Assembly (NCBI RefSeq): GCF_000385375.1
Contig: NZ_ARVV01000001.1
Coordinates: 1,612,001 to 1,676,000, forward strand
From: Methyloversatilis discipulorum
GTDB taxonomy: Bacteria > Pseudomonadota > Gammaproteobacteria > Burkholderiales > Rhodocyclaceae
Direction: 5' to 3'
DNA: 64,000 bases
The first letter of the stretch is position 1. Each line of letters begins with the position of its first letter. The position numbers and the translations under genes are program-made. Below are positions 58,390-64,000 of the stretch, in pieces. Under the pieces are notes generated by a model that saw only the letters and a list, made by a program, of their open reading frames with translations, did not search any database and was not told the DNA's origin.

Positions 58390-59223
58390 TCACACCCGGG
58401 TAATGACCACCTCCAGGTATTCGCTCGGCACCACCAGCGCATCCGCACCGCCGACATTGAGTTCATCCAGCAGGGCGAGGATGTCGCGCTCCAGTGCCGG
58501 GCGGACGTCCGGCGCCACGGCGCCGAAGGCCTTGTGGATCGGGCCGTAGAAGGCGCGGAACACCTCCAGCCAGTGGGCGGCCGAGCGGTAGCGGAAGACG
58601 AAATGCCGACGCTCGCAGCGCAGCTGTGCGGCACGGGTACCGAACAGCTCGATGATGTGCGGCTCGGTGCCCCACAGCGAGGGCGATTTCACACCTTGCG
58701 GCGGCGGCACGTAGGCGCCGATGATCTTGAACAGACGGCCGATGAAGCCGCCGGGCGTCCAGCTGGCGAGCGCGATGCGGCCGCCGGGGCGCACCACGCG
58801 CAGCATTTCGCTGGCGGCTGTGGCGTGGTCGGGCGTGAACATGACGCCGAAGGTCGACATCACCACGTCGAAGCGCGCGTCATCGAAGGGCAGCCGCTCC
58901 GCGTCCGCCACCTGGAACTGCGCCGTCAGGCCGTCCGCCGCGGCACGCACGCGGGCCTTGTCGAGCAGCGCCTCGACATAGTCGGTGGAGGTGACATCGG
59001 CAAAGCGGCGCGCGGCGGCGAGGGTCGCGTTGCCGTTGCCGGCAGCGACGTCGAGTACCTGTTCGCCGGCGCGCACGTCGGCGGCCTCGGCGAGGGTTTC
59101 GCCGACGATTTGCAGCGTGGTGCCGATGACGGCATAGTCACCGCTTGCCCAGGTGGCCTGCTGCCGTTGCTTGATGGCGTTGAAATCGGGCGCGGTGACT
59201 TGGGTTTCGAGTACGGCTGACAT
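58390..59223 (-). CDS. SAM-dependent class I methyltransferase
   Basis: A protein of 277 residues. The SAM-binding motif is VLDVAAGNGNATLAAAR (near 60), with VADAERLPFDDARFDVVMSTFG and LRVVRPGGRIAL, the pattern of UbiE/Methyltransf_11-type enzymes. The ATG at 59223 has GAGGAG upstream; the longer frame is rejected. It is divergent from an AraC-type regulator gene with 226 bp between, an arrangement that suggests regulation by that protein. Substrate unknown. Confidence 0.85.
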   Translation of the reverse strand: MSAVLETQVTAPDFNAIKQRQQATWASGDYAVIGTTLQIVGETLAEAADVRAGEQVLDVAAGNGNATLAAARRFADVTSTDYVEALLDKARVRAAADGLTAQFQVADAERLPFDDARFDVVMSTFGVMFTPDHATAASEMLRVVRPGGRIALASWTPGGFIGRLFKIIGAYVPPPQGVKSPSLWGTEPHIIELFGTRAAQLRCERRHFVFRYRSAAHWLEVFRAFYGPIHKAFGAVAPDVRPALERDILALLDELNVGGADALVVPSEYLEVVITRV

Positions 59224-59449
59224 GGTGATCTCCTCAGGATGTTGTGGGGTGCGCCGCACCTGCCACGGCCCGAGGGGCGTGTGCATATTTCTATGCGTGT
59301 GGCGGCGTGCGACGACGGGACCATTCTTCCTGCAGGGGCCGGTGGGCGATTCACCGCATGTCGTTGAAACTTGCTCGCGGCTCCGCGATTGCGCGATCAC
59401 TTGACCGGGTGTCCGCGCCGATTGATCGCGACGCCGCCGGGGAGGGGCC

Positions 59450-60457
59450 ATGCAAGGCGATCCGTTGTCCGATGTGCTCACGAGTGTGCGTCTGCGCGGC
59501 GCGATCTTCTATTACGTGAGCTGCGACGATCACTGGGTGGCCGACACGCCACCGTCGCCGGAACTGGCCGACGCGCTCAGCCCCGGCGCCGAGCACGTGA
59601 TCGCCTATCACATGATCCTGCGAGGAAACGGTTGGGTCGGCATGGAGGGTCAGGCGCCGGCCAGGCTGCAGGCGGGCGACATCGTCATGTTCCCGCGCGG
59701 CGATGCCCACGTGCTGTCCAGTGCGCCCGGCATGCGCGCGGCCGGCGGCGATCAGTCCTGGCGCGCAACGACGCGCGACCACCCCCAACCGGTCCTGATT
59801 GCCCTGCATGACGGCGTGTGTGAGCTCGATGCCGAAGTGCCCTCCAGCCGCGCCAGCATCACGATGGTCTGCGGCTTCATCAGTTGCGATCTGAAGCCCT
59901 TCAACCCCTTGATCCAGGCCCTGCCGCCGATGCTGCACCTGCCGTCGAGCGGGGTCGGCGCCTGGGTGGCGCCCATGCTCGAACAGGCAGTGGTCGAGTC
60001 ACGCCACCGGCGCGCGGGCAGCGCGGCGGTGCTCGAACGCGTCAGCGAAATGGTGTTCGTCGATGCGGCGCGCCGCTGTCTCGAAGCCCTGCCGGAAGAG
60101 GGCGGCAGCGGCTGGCTCGCCGCGCTGCGTGATCGCTATATCGGTAAGGCGATCACGCTGATGCACGCGCGCCCGGCGGAGGACTGGACGGTGGACGAAC
60201 TGGGCCGACAGGTCGGCCTCTCCCGCTCCGCCCTGCACGAGCGTTTCGTCGACTGCGTCGGCATGCCGCCGATGCAGTACCTGACCCACTGGCGCATGCA
60301 GCTCGGCGCCAATCTGATGCGCGAAGGCCAGGCATCGGTCGCCACCATCGCGCAGGAGATCGGCTATGAATCCGAAGCGGCGTTCTCGCGGGCCTTCAAG
60401 CGACTGACGGGCCAGCCGCCGGCGACATGGCGGCGGGCGCAGCGCGGGGCGGGGTAG
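59450..60457 (+). CDS. AraC-family transcriptional regulator
   Basis: A protein of 335 residues. The N-terminal cupin-like sensing domain (1-200) includes MEGQAPARLQAGDIVMFPRGDAHVL; the C-terminal double helix-turn-helix (about 230-330) includes DWTVDELGRQVGLSRSALHERF and SVATIAQEIGYESEAAFSRAFK. It probably controls itself or the divergent methyltransferase gene. Its last 160 codons are duplicated nearly intact at 62672-63152. Confidence 0.9.
   Translation: MQGDPLSDVLTSVRLRGAIFYYVSCDDHWVADTPPSPELADALSPGAEHVIAYHMILRGNGWVGMEGQAPARLQAGDIVMFPRGDAHVLSSAPGMRAAGGDQSWRATTRDHPQPVLIALHDGVCELDAEVPSSRASITMVCGFISCDLKPFNPLIQALPPMLHLPSSGVGAWVAPMLEQAVVESRHRRAGSAAVLERVSEMVFVDAARRCLEALPEEGGSGWLAALRDRYIGKAITLMHARPAEDWTVDELGRQVGLSRSALHERFVDCVGMPPMQYLTHWRMQLGANLMREGQASVATIAQEIGYESEAAFSRAFKRLTGQPPATWRRAQRGAG
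59974..60454 (+). repeat. 480-bp direct repeat, copy 1
   Basis: The 3' part of the AraC-type gene, from ATGCTCGAACAGG to the stop region, recurs at 62672-63152 at a constant offset of 2,698 bp with no insertions or deletions that I can see and only scattered substitutions. Confidence 0.9.
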
Positions 60458-60516
60458 GGGAACGCTCCTCACAACGTCGCCACGTGAGACTCGACAACGC
60501 AGTGCTCGCGGAGGAG

Positions 60517-61281
60517 TCAATCGTTCTGGTCATCGCGGCTCAGAAGTACGCTGAGCATGCGTTCAGGATTGGCGAGGAAATTGCGCGTGACGAGGTAATG
60601 CTCCGTGTCCTCGTATGCGACCTCCTCGATGCCGTCTGCGGTGAGCTGGAGGATGCGCGCATCGGGGTAGGCCATAAGGATCGGCGAATGCGTGGCCATG
60701 ATGAACTGCGCGCCTTCGGCTATCAGGTCATGAATCCGGGAGAGCACCGCCAACTGGCGCTGGGGAGAGAGCGCCGCCTCGGGTTCGTCGAGGATGTACA
60801 GACCCTCGCCGCGGAAGCGTTGAGTCATCAGGGTGAGAAACGATTCGCCATGCGACTGTTCGTGCAACGAGCGCCCGCCGAATCCATCGATGACGCGCGC
60901 GCCAGCCATTGGCTCAGCGTCGAGATTCTCGATCTCCGTCGCCACATTGAAGAAGCTCTCCGCACGAAGGAAGAAACCGTCCTTCGGGCGCCGGACGCCT
61001 CGGGCGATACGCAGGAAGGCGTGAAGTTCCGAGTGCGACGCGCGCGTGCCGAAGTTGAAGTTGCGGCTGCCGCCCTCGGCATTGAACCCGAGCGCGACCG
61101 CGATCGCCTCAAGCAGCGTCGACTTCCCCGAGCCGTTCTCGCCCACCAGGATAGTCATCTTCGGATGAAGATCGATCTGTTCGAGCGCCCGGATGGCCGG
61201 CAGCGCAAACGGATAGCGATCAAAGGAATCGACCTTGTCGCGCTGAAGGGAAATCCGCGAGACGAACTGACTTGTGATCAT
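60517..61281 (-). CDS. AAA/ABC-type ATPase of the SMC-like overcoming-lysogenisation-defect group
   Basis: A protein of 254 residues. Walker A is LVGENGSGKST (near 42), the signature-like loop is SHGESFL, Walker B is LYILDEPEAALSP, and the switch histidine is MATHSPI. There is no membrane segment or nuclease domain. Stand-alone proteins of this kind occur both as housekeeping ATPases and in defence or toxin-antitoxin contexts; here it lies next to a Doc toxin module inside a duplicated segment. The ATG at 61281 was chosen because the preceding frame is proline-rich and unconserved. Confidence 0.8.
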   Translation of the reverse strand: MITSQFVSRISLQRDKVDSFDRYPFALPAIRALEQIDLHPKMTILVGENGSGKSTLLEAIAVALGFNAEGGSRNFNFGTRASHSELHAFLRIARGVRRPKDGFFLRAESFFNVATEIENLDAEPMAGARVIDGFGGRSLHEQSHGESFLTLMTQRFRGEGLYILDEPEAALSPQRQLAVLSRIHDLIAEGAQFIMATHSPILMAYPDARILQLTADGIEEVAYEDTEHYLVTRNFLANPERMLSVLLSRDDQND

Positions 61282-61463
61282 GGCGTCGAGGTTTGCCGGT
61301 GGGGGAGGTGGCTGGAGTTTGGCATGCGAAGGAAAACTTCCGGGCTGCTCTCTTGTTACCCGACAGCCCAGGATGCATGCGTGACGCTCTTGGTGCCTGC
61401 GCGCGGGAGAGCGTTCGGGCAACGCCCGCGTGGAGATCGGGAAATGTTGCTCCGTCCCCCGCT

Positions 61464-61477
61464 GTAACTGTTGTTAC
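61464..61477. promoter_or_regulatory. Inverted repeat upstream of the Doc module
   Basis: GTAAC-TGTT-GTTAC is a perfect 5-bp inverted repeat 64 bp before the antitoxin start. Antitoxins with ribbon-helix-helix domains usually repress their own promoter through such dyads. Confidence 0.4.
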
Positions 61478-61541
61478 GCGTGCCTGGCCGCAGCATCGTG
61501 ATCTATCATGACGCATCAAGATGAATCCTGACGGAGGCGAC

Positions 61542-61772
61542 ATGTCCGCCCAGACTCGCGAAAAGTTCTCATCTCAGGCCTCGCCCGAAGTGCTCGCCGC
61601 GCTGAGGCAGATTGCCGAATCCGAAGGCCGGCAGTTCCAGGTGGTGCTGGACGAAGCCCTGCGCGACTATATCGAGCGCAAGGCACAGGGCCGGCCGCGC
61701 AGACATGTCATGGAAGCGTTCGCGGACAGCCTCGGCGAATTCGACAGCCTGTACCGCGAACTTGCCAAGTGA
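61542..61772 (+). CDS. Antitoxin of a Doc-type module (ribbon-helix-helix-like)
   Basis: A protein of 76 residues from an ATG with GGAGG four bases upstream. KFSSQASPEVLAALRQIAESEG followed by VVLDEALRDYIERK has the strand-helix-helix pattern of a ribbon-helix-helix DNA binder; the rest should wrap the toxin. An in-frame ATG at 61521 would add seven residues. It is followed seven bases later by the toxin gene. Confidence 0.75.
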   Translation: MSAQTREKFSSQASPEVLAALRQIAESEGRQFQVVLDEALRDYIERKAQGRPRRHVMEAFADSLGEFDSLYRELAK

Positions 61773-61779
61773 GTGCCAA

Positions 61780-62163
61780 GTGAGGGCACGGGATTACCTG
61801 ACCCTTGCCGACGTGCTCGCGCTGCATGCCGTGCTGATTCAGCGATATGGCGGCAGCCCGGGCCTGCGTGATGCCGGAGCACTCGAATCCGCACTGTTCC
61901 GCCCGCAGTCCGGCTACTACGAAGACGTCGTGGCCGAAGCTGCGGCGCTGTTCGAAAGCTTCGCCATCAACCACCCTTTCATCGACGGCAACAAGCGTAT
62001 CGCCTTCGCCGCGACCGACGTCTTCCTGCGCGTCAATGGCTGCCGTCTGAATCAGTCACCGGACGCCGTGTTTGCCCGGATGATGGACATGTTCGACGCC
62101 GGCACCTTTGACATCGCCCATCTGGAGCCGTGGTTGCGCGGCATCATCGCCCGGCCGGAATAG
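61780..62163 (+). CDS. doc: Fic/Doc-family toxin (death on curing)
   Basis: A protein of 127 residues from a GTG at 61780. The catalytic motif is HPFIDGNKR near residue 66, the Doc form (xNKR) rather than the AMP-transferring HPFxxGNGR of Fic; known Doc kinases phosphorylate EF-Tu and stall translation. LTLADVLALHAVLIQRYGGSPGLRD at the start is typical of the family. It is paired with the preceding antitoxin. The active histidine is intact, so the toxin could be functional. Confidence 0.85.
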   Translation: MRARDYLTLADVLALHAVLIQRYGGSPGLRDAGALESALFRPQSGYYEDVVAEAAALFESFAINHPFIDGNKRIAFAATDVFLRVNGCRLNQSPDAVFARMMDMFDAGTFDIAHLEPWLRGIIARPE

Positions 62164-62192
62164 CGCGTGGCGGAAACGCTCATGGGGTCGCG

Positions 62193-62294
62193 ATGAGGCG
62201 TGAGCGGCATTCCTTCCCGGCAGGAGAAATCCGTCGCGTCAGGGGCAAGCTTCAGTGGGAAGGTGACCTCGACGCGATGAGGACCCACGCTTGA
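62193..62294 (+). pseudogene. VapB antitoxin remnant
   Basis: A 33-codon frame ending GKLQWEGDLDAMRTHA, which resembles the C-terminal toxin-binding tail of VapB antitoxins (GxLxWEGDLDAMR). The DNA-binding N-terminal half is absent. The stop overlaps the first codon of the VapC remnant, preserving the normal vapBC junction. Confidence 0.6.
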
Positions 62295-62606
62295 TCCGGG
62301 GCGATCCCAGCGTCTGGATCGACTATTTTCGGGGCACCGCCACCCCGCAGGCCGAAAGGCTGGACGCACTGCCGGGCAGCGAACCGCTGCTCATCGGCGA
62401 CCTCACCCTGACCGAAGTGCTGCAGGGCTTTGGCAGCCAGCGGGATTTCGATCAGGCGTGGACGCTGCTGACAGGGCTGGACGCTGTCGACATCGGCGGT
62501 CAGGACATTGCAATACAGGCGGCGCGCAATGATCGCACTGCTCTACAGCGACCGCGACTTCGACCCATTTGTCACACATCTCGGGCTGAGTTCGGCGATG
62601 AGCTGA
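62291..62606 (+). pseudogene. VapC PIN-domain toxin remnant with internal deletion
   Basis: From a TTG, the frame reads SVWIDYFRGTATPQ, LTLTEVLQGFGSQRDF and IGGQDIAIQAARN, the first ~80 residues of a VapC ribonuclease. At about 62530 the similarity breaks; the expected C-terminus (LLYSDRDFDPFVTHLGL) continues in another frame to TGA 62606. About 30-40 residues holding a catalytic aspartate are missing, so the toxin is dead. Confidence 0.7.
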
Positions 62607-62627
62607 ACCGGGCAGAGGTGGAAGAGG

Positions 62628-63155
62628 GTGGAGAAAACAGGGGAAATGTTGCTGCGTCCCCTATTGTTCCGCATGCTCGAACAGGCGGTGGCCGAGTCAC
62701 GCCACCGGCGGGCGGGCAGCGCGGCGGTGCTGGAGCGCGTCAGCGAAATGGTGTTCGTCGATGCGGCGCGCCGCTGTCTCGAAGCCCTGCCGGAAGAGGG
62801 TGGCAGCGGCTGGCTCGCTGCGCTGCGCGATCGCTACATCGGCAAGGCGATCGCGCTGATGCACGCGCGCCCGGCGGAGGACTGGACGGTGGACGAACTG
62901 GGCCGACAGGTCGGCCTCTCCCGCTCCGCTCTGCACGAGCGTTTCGTCGACTGCGTCGGCATGCCGCCGATGCAGTACCTCACCCACTGGCGCATGCAGC
63001 TGGGCGCCAATCTGATGCGCGAAGGGCACGCCTCAGTTGCGACGATCGCGCAGGAAATCGGGTATGAATCCGAAGCGGCGTTCTCGCGGGCGTTCAAGCG
63101 GCTGACCGGTCAGCCGCCGGCGACATGGCGGCGGGCGCAGCGCGGGGCGGCGTAG
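62628..63155 (+). pseudogene. Truncated AraC-type regulator, duplicate of the 59450 gene
   Basis: The frame matches the last 160 residues of the AraC-type protein encoded at 59450 almost residue for residue (MLEQAVAESRHRRAGSAAVL, then the whole double helix-turn-helix), but the sensing domain is missing. A GTG at 62628 would give 175 residues. It may still make an inducer-blind DNA-binding protein; more likely it is a duplication remnant. Confidence 0.8.
62672..63152 (+). repeat. 480-bp direct repeat, copy 2
   Basis: Second copy of the segment at 59974-60454. Recombination between the two would remove the AAA ATPase, the Doc pair and the vapBC remnant. Confidence 0.9.
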
Positions 63156-63241
63156 CAGGGGAAACCTCAAGGTCGGGCCGCTGTGGCTCTCGGTTCCATC
63201 GCCGTCCGGACGCGGGACGGAGGCACGCCCGAGAGCGTTCG

Positions 63242-63568
63242 CTACGCTTCGTGGCTGGCGAAAAAATTCGCCAGATCATCCACCAGGTGGAAGATCTCCG
63301 ACTTCTCCGCATCGGACAGGCCTTTCAGCCGCACCGTCCAGGCGCTGTCGCCATCGGCCTCGGAAAAGCCCGTTGAATCCATGAAGCCTTCGAGCTTGAA
63401 GATCCGCGACCGGATGGTTGAATCCAGCTTGGAACGGTTCATCCGGTGCAGGCCGACACGGCACTCGATGAGCGCCATTTCCAGCGCCACATGCTGACCC
63501 CCCGGGTGCAGCTGCATCAATGCATCGCGGGCGACGGAGAATTTTTCGGCCGGGAAGCTGTAGCTCAT
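63242..63568 (-). CDS. Small protein of unknown function
   Basis: A protein of 108 residues from the ATG at 63568, with AGGAG six bases upstream. MSYSFPAEKFSVARDALMQLHPGG, then an alternating charged/helical sequence (LSDAEKSEIFHLVDDLANFF). No domain is recognised. Codon use matches the high-GC chromosome, unlike the AT-rich stretch beyond 63760. Confidence 0.6.
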   Translation of the reverse strand: MSYSFPAEKFSVARDALMQLHPGGQHVALEMALIECRVGLHRMNRSKLDSTIRSRIFKLEGFMDSTGFSEADGDSAWTVRLKGLSDAEKSEIFHLVDDLANFFASHEA

Positions 63569-63826
63569 CGACAACTCCTGCTCTGAGGCGCCCGAACGCG
63601 TCATTCGGACCCCGATGTCTGGTACGAAGGGTGCGCAAGAAGCGCCGCCGTTCAGGTTTTTCTCGATGGAAGGTTCGGGCATCGGCTGAACGACGCGGTG
63701 ATGACCCCGCAACCGGGCGGATCATAGGTTGGAATGCGAGATCCGACAAAACTATCTTTTGGGAACCCGGAGATCGGTGGAGAATGTGGTACGTCTTCTA
63801 TGTTCTCTATTGCTGCAAATTTTCGT
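63569..63826. other. Intergenic stretch with GC transition
   Basis: The first ~170 bp keeps the chromosomal high G+C; from about 63745 the sequence becomes AT-rich (TTTATTTTCTTTATTAAT near 63828). No gene, hairpin or tRNA remnant was recognised. Confidence 0.45.
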
Positions 63827-64000
63827 CTATTTATTTTCTTTATTAATTTCGCGCTGAAGTCGAGTCCATAGTGGGCGTAATTGCCTTCTTATCGCTTTTG
63901 AATTCATCAAATGCGCGGCGCTGTACCCGTAACGGAGAAAATTTCGCTTGCCTAAGTGAGAGTATCGCGTGAAGAGTTTTTTGCAGTAGAGTGGTCGTTC
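63827..64000 (-). CDS. 3' end of an unidentified AT-rich gene (runs off the right edge)
   Basis: On the minus strand an open frame enters at 64000 and stops at TAG (63829-63827), giving 57 residues rich in Lys, Arg and Asn, including RYSHLGKRNFLRYGYSAA and RRQLRPLWTRLQREINK. Codons such as AAA, AAT, ATT and ATA are common, unlike the rest of the window. No family is recognised. An open frame of this length can occur by chance in such composition, so support is moderate. Confidence 0.45.
   Translation of the reverse strand, partial: ERPLYCKKLFTRYSHLGKRNFLRYGYSAAHLMNSKAIRRQLRPLWTRLQREINKENK

Noticed and set aside
57786..58403. Open frames of 110-205 codons with repeated LPWPRQ-type segments
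   Set aside because: They are the 124-bp REP-type array read as protein; the period not being interrupted by stops explains the length.

Overview
The window is about 68-70% G+C by eye, densely coded, and looks like a betaproteobacterial chromosome (Rhodocyclales-like, possibly near Methyloversatilis). That placement is inference from the mix of genes: sulfur-oxidation modules (SoxCD-like sulfite dehydrogenase, flavocytochrome c), three PEP-CTERM secreted proteins, a DUF1800/DUF1501 pair, two chemoreceptors and a BLUF photosensor. No ribosomal RNA is present; the only RNA gene seen is tRNA-Asn(GTT) with a clear sigma-70 promoter.

Left part (1-17.6 kb), mostly housekeeping and respiratory: the tail of a soxC-like gene with soxD; a nicotinamide salvage operon (nadM-Nudix, nadV) on the minus strand; tRNA-Asn; an AsmA-like membrane protein; the dTDP-L-rhamnose operon rfbBDAC; sulfide-oxidising flavocytochrome c (fccAB); the ribosome-assembly GTPase gene ylqF; a BLUF protein; a PEP-CTERM protein; a gamma-glutamyltransferase; and a ClC chloride transporter.

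Centre (17.6-42.6 kb), the most interesting region: a compact trans-AT polyketide cluster with a lipid-type starter. On the minus strand are a P450 and a fatty acid desaturase (overlapping or closely spaced) and a PEP-CTERM GDSL esterase. After a 695-bp intergenic region carrying two dyads and a good sigma-54-type sequence, at least nine plus-strand genes follow, many overlapping by 1-11 bp: PKS1 (ACP-KS-DH-KR-ACP-KS), a flavin monooxygenase, PKS2 (ACP, alpha/beta-hydrolase, two aminotransferase-like folds without the catalytic lysine, flavin monooxygenase), PKS3 (KS plus a half-DH-like tail), a discrete malonyl acyltransferase, a free ACP, a fatty acyl-AMP ligase, a type II thioesterase and a Sfp-type phosphopantetheinyl transferase. 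A plausible reading is that the ligase activates a fatty acid onto an ACP, the discrete AT supplies malonyl units, PKS1 makes a reduced or unsaturated extension, and the two monooxygenases oxidise the carbonyl or backbone. The product cannot be read from sequence.

Right part (42.6-64 kb), mixed accessory genes: a DUF6502 protein, SGNH hydrolase, two methyl-accepting chemotaxis proteins, an orphan hydrogenase-type cytochrome b, a cytochrome c lipoprotein, a PPOX flavoprotein, a secreted catalase-like peroxidase, OsmC, a cold-shock/Excalibur fusion, a DUF1810 protein, the DUF1800/DUF1501 pair, a DUF502 protein, and a four-copy 124-bp REP-type array. An AraC-type regulator then has its 3' 480 bp duplicated 2,698 bp downstream. 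Between and around the two copies lie an AAA ATPase, a Doc-type toxin-antitoxin pair and a decayed vapBC locus. The last ~240 bp turns AT-rich and holds the 3' end of a gene entering from the right edge.
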